Part shown: piece after piece, positions 7,541-14,751 of the stretch
Layout of the letters: the number at the start of each line of letters is the position of its first letter
Numbering within the stretch: the stretch's first letter is position 1
NCBI GenBank assembly: GCA_019308655.1
Contig: JAFDHS010000035.1
Location: 1-23,503, forward strand
DNA: 23,503 nucleotides
From: Deltaproteobacteria bacterium
GTDB taxonomy: Bacteria; Desulfobacterota; Desulfobacteria; Desulfobacterales; JAFDHS01
Direction: 5' to 3'
Program-made: the position numbers and the translations under genes
Notes under the pieces: model-generated
Database searches by the model: none
Seen by the model: the letters and a program-made list of their open reading frames with translations, nothing else
Told to the model about the DNA's origin: nothing

Positions 7541-8651
7541 ATGAAAAATATTCGCCTTCTTCTTGTTGATGACGAAATCAATTTTGTAAAGACGCTTGTC
7601 AAACGTATGGAAAAAAGAGGCCTGTTTCCCGACCAGGCCGCAAGCGGAGAAGAATGTCTTGCCATACTTGAAAAAAAACCGATGGATGTCGTGGTCCTGG
7701 ACGTTAAAATGCCGGGTATGGATGGCATTGAGGTCCTTCCTCATATCAAGGAAAAATACCCGAAAACCGAAGTGTTGTTTTTAACCGGTCATGCATCGCC
7801 CCAGGATGGTGTTGACGGTATCAAGGCGGGTGGGTTTGATTATTTGACCAAACCCATAGAATTTGAGCAACTGATTACCAAGATAAACCAAGCCTACGAT
7901 AAAATACGCCTGATGGAGGAAAAGGAAAAAGAGGCGGAGTTCAGGGCCGGCATGGAACAGCAGATGATCGCTGCCGAAAGGCTGGCTTCACTGGGGACTC
8001 TGGCTGGCACAGATACCCCGAAAGGCGGATTTTGAAAAGGTCATAGAAAAAATAGAAACGGCTGTGGACAGGGCCGGAAGAATCACTCATCAGCTTTTGG
8101 GGGTTGTGAGAAAAACCGATTTGGTTCCATCAGAGTTAAATCTGAATGCGCTGATTGATGACACCGTTCAATTGGTAAGCAGGGAAGCATCAAACAAGGA
8201 TATTGAAATTGTTATGGAAATGGACTCCGCTGTCGCTTCCGTCTGGGTTGATGCCTATCAGTTGCGCCAGGTCCTGATCAATCTGTTGACCAATGCCATT
8301 CATGCAACACCGAAGCAAGGTAATATCGCTGTAATTCTTGAGGACATGGGAAATCAGTTTGCGCTTAAGATCAAAGACAATGGAGAAGGTATTCCCAAAG
8401 AAAACATGGAAAAGATATTCGAGCCGTTTTTCAGTACCAAATCTCCCGGTGAAGGGACGGGGCTCGGACTGTTTGTTACACGGGGTATTGTTGAAAAACT
8501 CGGGGGGAAAATCGAGATGGAAAGCCGGCTCGGTCATGGAACTGTTTTTTCCGTTATCCTCCCCAAGTATCATGAAGTAAAGCGGGATTTGGAGGAAGGT
8601 AATCATTTGGGGCTGTTTCAAAAAATAAAAAAGAGTTTGCAGGGACATTGA
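7541..8651 (+). pseudogene. Receiver-histidine kinase hybrid broken by an internal out-of-frame deletion
   Basis: The 5' part encodes an intact receiver (D57, T85, K107) and a coiled-coil linker ending AAERLASLGTLAG, the start of a HisKA H-box. It then runs out of frame and stops at 8033-8035. The lost frame resumes near 8013 as IPRKADFEKVIEKIETAVDRAGRI (over two fields: IPRKADFEKV, then IEKIETAVDRAGRI). A complete HATPase_c domain follows (LINLLTNAIHA, DNGEGIP, FEPFFSTK, GTGLGL) and ends at 8651. Against the neighbouring Cache kinase, about 25-35 codons are missing, including the AHEINNP phospho-acceptor segment. The 5' piece may still make a working receiver-only protein; the 3' piece has no evident ribosome binding site. 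The start is either ATG 7541 or TTG 7532, with no clear Shine-Dalgarno sequence. Confidence 0.85.
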
Positions 8652-8701
8652 TGGATAAACATATAAAGAATGATATAAAAAGATAAAGGAGAAAGCGGGT
8701 C

Positions 8702-9142
8702 ATGATTAAAATACCGGCAAAAGTGATGATCGTTGATGATGAGAAAGATTTTGTGGAGATGCTTTCCTTAAGATTAAAGGAAATGGACGAAAAGGTCACG
8801 GCCGCCTATAGTGGTCAGGAGTGTCTTGAAATTCTGGAAAAAGATGATATAGATGTGGTCATATTGGATATCAAGATGCCGGGTATGGACGGCATCGAAA
8901 CCTTAAAGGAAATCAAAAAAAGATTTCCGTTGATCGAGATCATTATGCTTACGGGACACGGCAGTACGGAGACCGCGGTTGAAGGGATGAAAACCGGAGC
9001 TTATGATTACCTTTTAAAACCTGCCGATTTTGAAGACTTGATGACCAAACTCGAAGGCGCCCGAAAGAGAAAAGAAGAACACGAAGAGCGTATCAGAAAG
9101 GCGGAAGTCAAGCTGCTTTTACGAAAAGTCGGAGAAATTTAA
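8702..9142 (+). CDS. Receiver-only response regulator
   Basis: A 146-residue single CheY-like domain with an intact active site: D12/D13, phospho-acceptor D56 in VVILDIKMPGMDG, T84 in MLTGHGSTE, and K106 in LLKPAD. A strongly charged helical tail (KLEGARKRKEEHEERIRKAE) ends the protein. The start is ATG 8702 after AAAGGAG. It follows the broken hybrid kinase by 50 bases and is the last gene of the receiver array. The organisation (receiver-kinase hybrid plus separate receiver) suggests it was the phosphate acceptor of the hybrid, and the Cache kinase may now feed it. Confidence 0.93.
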   Translation: MIKIPAKVMIVDDEKDFVEMLSLRLKEMDEKVTAAYSGQECLEILEKDDIDVVILDIKMPGMDGIETLKEIKKRFPLIEIIMLTGHGSTETAVEGMKTGAYDYLLKPADFEDLMTKLEGARKRKEEHEERIRKAEVKLLLRKVGEI

Positions 9143-9147
9143 AAATA

Positions 9148-9214
9148 GTGTGAAGTGACTCATGCACTTTAGGTCACTTCACACTTTAGAGGTGTCACTT
9201 CACACTTTAGAGGT
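9148..9214. repeat. Inverted repeat plus 21-bp tandem duplication, CTTTAG family
   Basis: GTGTGAAGTGAC (9148-9159) is perfectly complementary to GTCACTTCACAC (9173-9184). The 21-base unit at 9173-9193 (beginning GTCACTTCACAC, ending TTTAGAGGT) is repeated exactly at 9194-9214, directly abutting the REPIN-like element at 9215. The position just after the last receiver gene matches the 3' location of related repeats at 7361 and 11320. Confidence 0.85.
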
Positions 9215-9287
9215 GTAGGGTGGGCATTGCCCACCATTGTGATTCTTAGCAGAATTGCTCTTTTTGGGTGGGCGATGCCCACCCTAC
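9215..9287. repeat. REPIN-like palindromic element, copy A
   Basis: Two inverted GTAGGGTGGGC...GCCCACC units face each other across a 30-base spacer. The left unit is GTAGGGTGGGCATTGCCCACC without its last base, and the right unit is its near complement ending GCCCACCCTAC. A nearly identical copy lies in opposite orientation at 13614-13685, sharing the spacer (ATTGTGATTCTTAG...) and part of the flanks (TTGAATC). Paired inverted REPs are the hallmark of REPINs mobilised by RAYT transposases, several of which are in this window. Confidence 0.85.
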
Positions 9288-9350
9288 GCGTTGAATCATT
9301 CAAACTTTAGCTCTCTTTTCCGCTTTATCCCTTTTATAGAAGGAGGTCAT

Positions 9351-9749
9351 TTGAACATAGAAGAATCCATGACGGCAAACGTTGAGTGCATAGATACGGA
9401 TAGCAGCGTTTATGATGCTATCGAAAGAATGGTCGACAAAAGAATAAGATCTCTGATTATAGGCCCTCCCGATATTAATTCAGGGGTCATAACTGCAAGA
9501 GATGTTGTCTTCAAAGTATTGGCCAGAGGAATAAGTCCAAAAGATACAAAAGCTTCGGAAATAGCATCCAAACCGGTGGTTTGTATTGATAAGAATGCGG
9601 GGTTAATTGAGGCTGCAACTAAAATGGAAGAATCCAATGTGGCCCGAATTTTTGTATCCGACGGTAAAAAACTTGTCGGGGTCCTTTCAATGATAGATGT
9701 TATGGAATCTTCTTTGATATTGAGGGCAAGGGGAACCCATGCTGTTTAA
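9351..9749 (+). CDS. CBS-pair domain protein
   Basis: A 132-residue protein made of two CBS motifs in tandem (about 5-60: ESMTANVECIDTDSSVYDAI...GVITARDVV; and about 68-125: ASEIASKPVVCIDKNAGLIEA...VGVLSMIDVM). Such pairs form dimeric modules that bind adenine nucleotides and gate transporters or enzymes. I place the start at TTG 9351 because AGGAGG stands at 9341-9346; an upstream in-frame extension would run into the REPIN-like repeat. The stop overlaps the next gene's start by 11 bases, so it is translationally coupled to the PhoU-like and PiT genes. It is likely an energy-state sensor for that transporter, by inference. Confidence 0.88.
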   Translation: MNIEESMTANVECIDTDSSVYDAIERMVDKRIRSLIIGPPDINSGVITARDVVFKVLARGISPKDTKASEIASKPVVCIDKNAGLIEAATKMEESNVARIFVSDGKKLVGVLSMIDVMESSLILRARGTHAV

Positions 9750-10359
9750 AAAAATAATATCGCCGGGCAAAAAAGAACAAAAAGTCCTCGATAATCTGCT
9801 AAAGCATATAAAGCTTTTGTGCTCCGCCTGTGAGACCTTTCAAAAGGCCGTTAACAGTAAGCTTATGCGTGTTGTTATCGATTTGGAAAGGGACGGGGAC
9901 ATCGTCAAGAGACAAATTATTTCAGATGTTTATGATGGGGCATTTCTGCCTTACCTGCGTCCGGATTTGTGCAGATTTACCATAATAATCGATGAAGTCT
10001 TTGATTTGGTGGAAGATGCGGCTTTTTCCTATATTGATTTAAAGATTGATGAATCCCTGATAGATGACTGTATCCGGGTTGCCCGATTAAACTGCCGAAT
10101 GTCTGAAATGCTTTTAATCAGTTTAGAAGCAATGATAAAGGGAGGGGATTTAAGAGAAAAAGCCCTTGCCATAAGAATTTATGAGAAGAAAGTCGATGAT
10201 ATTAAATTTGATTTACTCAAAAAACTGAGAACAGTAAAAGTAAATTCTTTTTGGGAAGGAAAAGATCTGTCGGATTTTATATCGAGCCTTACCAGTATAA
10301 GCGATATAATTGAAGATGCCGGCGATCATCTTCAGGTTATTAACGTCAGCTTGAGATAA
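9739..10359 (+). CDS. PhoU-like DUF47 accessory protein of a PiT transporter
   Basis: A 206-residue, mainly helical cytoplasmic protein of the DUF47/PhoU-like group. It has the characteristic acidic helix pairs (VVIDLERDGDIVKRQIISDV, VFDLVEDAAFSYIDLKID, and the C-terminal SISDIIEDAGDHLQVI) that bind metal clusters in relatives. DUF47 genes are typically next to PiT-type transporters and are thought to modulate them. The start is ATG 9739, overlapping the end of the CBS gene, and the stop is 16 bases before the PiT gene. Family and context agree well; the regulatory mechanism is inference. Confidence 0.9.
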   Translation: MLFKKIISPGKKEQKVLDNLLKHIKLLCSACETFQKAVNSKLMRVVIDLERDGDIVKRQIISDVYDGAFLPYLRPDLCRFTIIIDEVFDLVEDAAFSYIDLKIDESLIDDCIRVARLNCRMSEMLLISLEAMIKGGDLREKALAIRIYEKKVDDIKFDLLKKLRTVKVNSFWEGKDLSDFISSLTSISDIIEDAGDHLQVINVSLR

Positions 10360-10375
10360 AATTTTAAAAGTTTCT

Positions 10376-11308
10376 ATGAATGAATTAATTCCGATTGTCG
10401 GCTCAATTTTAATCGCCTTTGTTATCGGCTCCAACGATACCTCCAATGCTTTGGGGATATGTATCGGTTGTGGCGTCGTAACATTCAAAAAAGCAGTTAT
10501 TTTTTTCGGATTTTTTGTCTTTCTCGGCATTACGCTTCAGGGTCACAAGGTAATGAAGACCGTAGGGAATGATCTCTTGGCGGTCAATAGCTCAATTTTA
10601 GGCGTATCTTTACTGGTCACCGCATTTTTAATCATTTTTTCAAACTGGCAGAAACTACCGGTTTCCTGCCACCAGGTCATCATCGGAAGTTTAACGGGGG
10701 CAGGTGTCGCATCCGGTACAGCCGTTGATTATTCATCGCTTTATAAAATTCTTGCTTCGTGGGTCATCTCACCGCTGGGGGCTTTTTTATTTTCTTTTCT
10801 CCTGTACAGGATAATGGAGGCGACCCTGTCTAAATTCCCCATATTCCGCATTGAAAGAATTTTAAGAATTCTTTTGGTCATGAGTGGAATACTGATTGCC
10901 TACAATACCGGTGCCAACGAACTGGCAACCGTTTTGGGAGGCTCCGTACATTCGGGTTTGATCGATCCGCTTCAAGCTTCTTTGGGGGGCGGCCTGCTTG
11001 TATTTCTGGGCGCTATTCTTCTCAGTTCCCGGGTAATCGAAACAGTGGGCAAGGGAATCACCAGTCTTGACCCTTACTCAGGATTTGCGGGTCAGTTCGG
11101 GGCGGGACTCTCCGTCATGGTTTTTACCTCCATGGGGATGCCGGTATCAACAACGTATTGCATCATTGGCGGAATTGTTGGTGTCGGAATGGTAAAAGGC
11201 CTGGAAACCGTCCGGTTTAATCTTATCAGAAAAATGCTGATAAGTTTGGTTGTAACACCGGTTTCAGCCTTCCTGATCTGTTTTACAATCACCCGGGCCT
11301 TACAATAA
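10376..11308 (+). CDS. PiT-family inorganic anion transporter
   Basis: A 310-residue polytopic membrane protein of the PiT family, in the short size class. The first signature is GSNDTSNALG (18-27). The second is TGANELATVLGG (178-189), where the second-half Asp of the usual GANDVAN is replaced by Glu. Hydrophobic helices alternate with small loops across the length. The substrate is usually phosphate, but the family also includes sulfate permeases (CysP of Bacillus), so sulfate is a fair alternative in a likely sulfate reducer. It is the last gene of a CBS/DUF47/PiT operon and starts at ATG 10376 with only a weak upstream site. A CTTTAG-family repeat begins 12 bases after the stop. Confidence 0.9.
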   Translation: MNELIPIVGSILIAFVIGSNDTSNALGICIGCGVVTFKKAVIFFGFFVFLGITLQGHKVMKTVGNDLLAVNSSILGVSLLVTAFLIIFSNWQKLPVSCHQVIIGSLTGAGVASGTAVDYSSLYKILASWVISPLGAFLFSFLLYRIMEATLSKFPIFRIERILRILLVMSGILIAYNTGANELATVLGGSVHSGLIDPLQASLGGGLLVFLGAILLSSRVIETVGKGITSLDPYSGFAGQFGAGLSVMVFTSMGMPVSTTYCIIGGIVGVGMVKGLETVRFNLIRKMLISLVVTPVSAFLICFTITRALQ

Positions 11309-11319
11309 ATATTTAAAAA

Positions 11320-11437
11320 GTGTGAAGTCCCTAAAGTTGAGGAATCCTTTCAAGTTAAAATCACAAATCCCAAGCGCCAAATTTCAAATAAATCTCAAAT
11401 ATTTTTGGTTGGTTGTTTGGAATTTATTTGGAATTTG
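11320..11437. repeat. CTTTAG-family fragment and AT-rich imperfect inverted repeat
   Basis: GTGTGAAGTCCCTAAAGTTG at 11320 is a partial copy of the element after the DASS gene. It is followed by an imperfect 23-bp inverted repeat (11378-11400 against 11415-11437, motif CAAATTYCAAATAAAT) with a 14-base loop. The remainder up to 11530 is AT-rich with no gene. The position after PiT suggests a 3' end role or a MITE remnant. Confidence 0.7.
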
Positions 11438-11530
11438 TTATTTGGAACTTCCTTTATCATTTTGCAAAAGGAACCCACCTTAATAACCTAAAATTATTGA
11501 ATAAAAAATGGAAATCCCTATGCTATGAAT

Positions 11531-11737
11531 TTAGAAATGGCCGGGGCCTATGGCTTCAGCGATTTTTTCCCGCGCTTCTTCCTTTGAATCGGCATTGACC
11601 TCGATGGTTACACCCTGACCGCCTATGTTCCCGGGTTCCGGAAGGGGACCGACTGCTTGTGCGACTTTCTTTTCCCGAATGAAATGGCAGTCATAGCATT
11701 TACCGGCAGTTGTTCTGTAAATTCCAAGCTTTATCAT
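11531..11737 (-). CDS. Small CxxCH protein of unknown function
   Basis: A 68-residue protein with a strong AAGGAGGG 7 bases before ATG 11737, which makes expression credible. It carries KCYDCHF (C14, C17, H18), a glycine/proline segment (GPLPEPGNIGGQGVTIEV) and a helical end (SKEEAREKIAEAIGPGHF). There is no signal peptide, so the CxxCH is more likely a metal or redox site than a cytochrome c heme site. It lies 64 bases downstream of the broken pterin methyltransferase on the same strand and may belong to that pathway. I do not recognise the family. Confidence 0.65.
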   Translation of the reverse strand: MIKLGIYRTTAGKCYDCHFIREKKVAQAVGPLPEPGNIGGQGVTIEVNADSKEEAREKIAEAIGPGHF

Positions 11738-11801
11738 GATGTTCCCTCCTTATGTGAAGATCTGATCCGGACAAGCCGATACAATATTTTTAAACAGGCT
11801 C

Positions 11802-12565
11802 TTATATTGCCTCCCATGAAAATACTTTTGGATCGGAAAAGGATATGCATGCTTTTGCAATGCGGACGGTTTCATGATGAAATATATTTAACAGGGCGAT
11901 GCTGAGATCGCATGCAGCAAGCATGGGTAGATAGGCTCTTTCCAAAAGAAGCCGTTTCTCTCTGTAGTCTCTTCCGAGGTTCTGACGGGATAGTCCAAAA
12001 CTTCGGGCAGTGTCTTTATCACCGTCAGTATTTCCATCGCCTGAAATCTTCCTCTCTGCCATGTTAAAGGGACCACAATGGGATCGATGATAAGATGTTT
12101 CTTATCAATACCCGCTTTTTCAGCTTCGTGATAAATTTCGGCAGCGATGCTTAAACGTTCCGTAGCATCAGGAGGAACATGCCCGTTGGGGTACAATAGA
12201 TAGCCTATAATATCGGTTTCGTATTTTTTGGCAAGGGGAAGTATGCTTTCAAGTTTTTGGGGCTGTAGAGAGAATCCGTTGACGATGGCTGTTTTTTTGT
12301 TGGCGCGGAGGCCGGCTTCCATGGCAGCGGGATTTGCCGTGTCAATGAGTATCGGCAGGTCTGAAACATCCTGGACCGCTTCAACAAATAATGTCATCTT
12401 CTTTTCAGCATCGCGCCCAAGAGGACCGGAGTTAATGTCCAGGGCTTGGGCTCCCGCCTTTTCACACCTTATGGCCATCTCACGGATGGGCTCCGGATTC
12501 ATTTCATTCAAAGCGGTTTCGATTCTTTTATTCGTAACCTGTAAATTATCAGCGGCAAGTATCAT
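11802..12565 (-). pseudogene. Pterin-binding (DHPS-like) methyltransferase, frameshifted
   Basis: The first frame (from ATG 12565, Shine-Dalgarno AAGAGG) reads as a TIM-barrel methyltetrahydrofolate:corrinoid methyltransferase or DHPS relative. It has ALDINSGP (about 40-47), LPILIDTANPAAMEAG, TAIVNGFS, and HLIIDPIVVPLTW. After ...TLPEVLDYPVRT (codons ending near 11992) the barrel continues in a different frame as NLGRDYREKRLLLERAYLPM (about 11990 down) to FSWEAI, stopping at 11802. The first frame instead runs into an unrelated tail that ends at 11888. Relatives have a GLSN-type strand at the junction, so a short out-of-frame deletion of about 20 bases is likely. The downstream part is well conserved, so the lesion looks recent or is a sequencing artefact. 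The gene starts 29 bases after map. Confidence 0.82.
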
Positions 12566-12594
12566 TTTTTTCCTCTTAACTTGGGCTCACTTAT

Positions 12595-13491
12595 TCACTT
12601 CAGGTCAAAGGGCGTAAGGCTTTCAAAACCATCTTCCGTGACAACAAGTGTCTGTTCAAATTGAGCGGAAAGGGAACCGTCCCGAGTTACGGCCGTCCAT
12701 CCGTCATCAAGAACGTTCAGTTCCTTTTTCCCCAGATTGATCATGGGTTCAATGGTAAATACCATGCCGGGAGCCAGAACGACCCCTTGTCTTTTTTTGC
12801 CGTAATGGAGAACCTGGGGTGGTTCGTGAAATTCAAATCCCACACCGTGGCCCACAAATTCCCTGACAACCGAGCAGTGCTGACTTTCCGCATAATGCTG
12901 AATGGCCCAACCGATGTCTCCCAGGGTGTTTCCCGGTTTTAGCTGTTCCATTCCCAATCTCAAACATTCCCTGGCCACGTTCACGATTTTTTGTGCATCC
13001 TCAGACGGTGTGCCGACAAAATAAGTCTGGTTGGCATCGGCATAATATCCATTCAAGATGGAGGTGATGTCCACATTTACAATATCACCATCCTCTAAAA
13101 CCCTTTCTCCCGGGATTCCATGACAAATCACCTCATTAACGGAGACACAAACGCTTTTGGGGAAACCATTGTAGTTCAACGGGGCAGGGGTTGCCTGGTT
13201 TTTAACGGTGAAATCATGGACCAGGGTATTAATTTCATCTGTGGTTATCCCCGGTTTTATATTCGCCCGGACCTGGTCGAAGGTTTCCATTACCAAACGT
13301 CCGGCCTTTCTGATAGCTTCGATATCCGCTTGTTCTTTTAATTTTATCTTATATTTTTTCAAATACATATCCTTGATATTTTCAGGTTCCGGTTCCTTTT
13401 TGTTCAGGCAGCAATTTTTATATTTACGCCCGCTTCCGCAGGGGCAGGGATCATTTCTTCTGACTTTCATTTTCTTGCTGGTATGTGACAT
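12595..13491 (-). CDS. map: Type I methionine aminopeptidase with N-terminal SEC-C zinc motif
   Basis: Removes the initiator methionine from nascent proteins. The 298 residues begin with a SEC-C/SecA-tail zinc motif (PCPCGSGRKYKNCC, Cys 16, 18, 27, 28), which in relatives contacts the ribosome. The pita-bread catalytic domain follows (about 50-295). The metal ligands are complete: D141 (NVDIT), D152 (YADANQT), H215 (GHGVGFEFHEPP), E248 (FTIEPM) and E279 (FEQTL), plus the substrate-site H124 (VICHGIPG). The start at 13491 has GAGG about 10 bases upstream. The downstream minus-strand neighbour is the pterin methyltransferase. Identification is secure. Confidence 0.97.
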   Translation of the reverse strand: MSHTSKKMKVRRNDPCPCGSGRKYKNCCLNKKEPEPENIKDMYLKKYKIKLKEQADIEAIRKAGRLVMETFDQVRANIKPGITTDEINTLVHDFTVKNQATPAPLNYNGFPKSVCVSVNEVICHGIPGERVLEDGDIVNVDITSILNGYYADANQTYFVGTPSEDAQKIVNVARECLRLGMEQLKPGNTLGDIGWAIQHYAESQHCSVVREFVGHGVGFEFHEPPQVLHYGKKRQGVVLAPGMVFTIEPMINLGKKELNVLDDGWTAVTRDGSLSAQFEQTLVVTEDGFESLTPFDLK

Positions 13492-13613
13492 TCTTTTTAA
13501 CCTCGATAGGTACGCACAATCATTTCTCTATTAAATTTATACCAACATTAGCAAAACAGGATAAACAAATCAAACTATCAGCAAATATTCATCATAAACC
13601 GGAGATTCAACGA

Positions 13614-13685
13614 GTAGGGTGGGCATCGCCCACCAAAAAAGAGAATTCCCCTAAGAATCACAATGGTGGGCAATGCCCACCCTAC
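13614..13685. repeat. REPIN-like palindromic element, copy B (inverted relative to copy A)
   Basis: A 72-base element starting GTAGGGTGGGCATCGCCCACC without its last base and ending GGGCAATGCCCACCCTAC. Its reverse complement matches 9215-9287 almost base for base, including the spacer, and CTTTAG-family sequence follows at 13686-13715. It lies between the map 5' end and the vapC-like 3' end; the rest of 13492-13763 holds no gene I can support. Confidence 0.85.
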
Positions 13686-13763
13686 ATCTCTAAAGTTTAA
13701 AGTGAGCTAAAGTTATGGTGAGCAATTAGTCCGACGGTATGGCGATCAATGTTGAGCCGATTC

Positions 13764-14192
13764 TTAACCATTATTTTTTAATGATTCTATGACGTTAATA
13801 AATTCTGACGGCTCAAAAACAGGCAATTTTGATTTTTTGAAATCGGAAATATTTCTTGTCACGATATATTTTGCTCCGGCATGACATGCTGCCTCATGCA
13901 AAACTGCATCCTCGAAATCCTTAAATTTGGATGCAGCAGCATTTTCAAGCACCAAACGGTTAACGGGGGCAATAACGAAAAGTGAGAGAAGGGATTGGAT
14001 ATGGTGGGAAGCAGATTGAGGACCAAGTGCTTTGGTGGCAAGATAATGAATAGTCGTTACTGTTGTGGCACAAATAAACCCTATGATTTCAGATTTTTCT
14101 ACTTTAGATAATAAGAAAGATGCGTCATCTGAAAATGGCTCTCTGTCCAAAAGAACGTCAAGAATGACATTGGTGTCAAAAAGAGTTTTCAT
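13764..14192 (-). CDS. PIN-domain toxin (VapC-like)
   Basis: A 142-residue PIN-domain ribonuclease. Acidic residues are visible in TLFDTNVILDVLLDREPF (D6 and D12), the mid-protein acidic segment FKDFEDAVLHEAA, and KYIVTRNISDFKKS near the C-terminus. These are the arrangements used for metal-dependent RNA cleavage in this family. The start codon overlaps the upstream antitoxin stop by 4 bases (ATGA type), the standard toxin-antitoxin coupling. Its relatives in this PIN subgroup pair with short ribbon-helix-helix partners such as the one upstream. It should be neutralised by that partner. Function is inferred from family and context. Confidence 0.88.
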   Translation of the reverse strand: MKTLFDTNVILDVLLDREPFSDDASFLLSKVEKSEIIGFICATTVTTIHYLATKALGPQSASHHIQSLLSLFVIAPVNRLVLENAAASKFKDFEDAVLHEAACHAGAKYIVTRNISDFKKSKLPVFEPSEFINVIESLKNNG

Positions 14193-14431
14193 AAATATTT
14201 CTTTTCCAGATATTCTTTATAATCTTTTTCATTTACTTGCTTTCCTTTAAGGGCTCCCTTGAGTGATTTCACAGTTGGGGTAAGAGGGTATTCTCTTTTT
14301 AATTTTTCATTTTTTATAATTTCAAACAGATCGGCTACGATACGCGAGACGGATTTGCCTGTTTTTGCAGAATATTCTTTGGCCGATTTAATTAAATTAT
14401 CATCTATCCGCAGTGTCAATTTAGTGTTCAT
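14189..14431 (-). CDS. Ribbon-helix-helix antitoxin of the PIN toxin
   Basis: An 80-residue protein starting MNTKLTLRIDDNLIKSAKEY, a beta strand plus two helices typical of DUF6364/RHH DNA-binding antitoxins. The charged C-terminal tail (VNEKDYKEYLEKKYL) is suited to bind and block the PIN toxin. AGGAGGG-like purines (GGAGGGTAAAA) precede ATG 14431. It likely autoregulates the operon by binding its own promoter. The stop overlaps the toxin start. Confidence 0.85.
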   Translation of the reverse strand: MNTKLTLRIDDNLIKSAKEYSAKTGKSVSRIVADLFEIIKNEKLKREYPLTPTVKSLKGALKGKQVNEKDYKEYLEKKYL

Positions 14432-14496
14432 TTTTACCCTCCTGTCAGTTTGACGTATTTTTTTATAAATATTTGTACGTCGCTATTATTAAGGAG

Positions 14497-14751
14497 TCAA
14501 GATTTCTTTGGGGGAAGTGGTCTATCATCCCCAACTGTAGGGGCAATCCCTTGTGGTTGCCCTATTGGTGCCCGTTGCCCGCCAATATCCGTAGGGGCAA
14601 CCCCCCGTGGTTGCCCCATTGTCTGGGGTTGCCCATTTATTTGTCGGCATTCATTGACAGGGCAGGCACGGGGGCCTGCCCCTACGGGTTTGGGATTGGA
14701 TATAATTCGAATGATTCCATGAACATGATTTGGCATAACAACAAATTTATG
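14497..14751 (-). pseudogene. Y1 transposase fragment carrying in-frame REP repeats
   Basis: Reading starts at the IS boundary as HKFVVMPNHVHGIIRI, which contains the HUH-type metal motif (H-V-H) of Y1/RAYT transposases. It continues through about 55 residues that are simply translated REP palindromes (GPRACPV, GQPRGVAPTDI, GQPQGIAPTVG), then PPKKS and a stop at 14497. The 5' part of the gene was removed by the IS at 14752, and the C-terminal catalytic Tyr region is absent. It is not functional. Confidence 0.8.
14537..14692. repeat. Cluster of GTAGGGGC-type REP palindromes
   Basis: There are three palindromic units: GTAGGGGCAATCCCTTGTGG plus TTGCCC (14537-), GTAGGGGCAACCCCCCGTGG plus TTGCCCC (14591-), and an inverted GGGCAGGCACGGGGGCCTGC plus CCCTAC (about 14660-14687). 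The stretch TGTTTATTT-CAGCATT-ATTGACAGG of the same cluster recurs at 22757-22830, so the cluster is dispersed. The outer units face each other in REPIN fashion. Confidence 0.8.

Noticed and set aside
11531..11737. Cytochrome c from a CxxCH motif
   Set aside because: There is no signal peptide or membrane anchor and no axial-ligand context, so heme attachment is unlikely.
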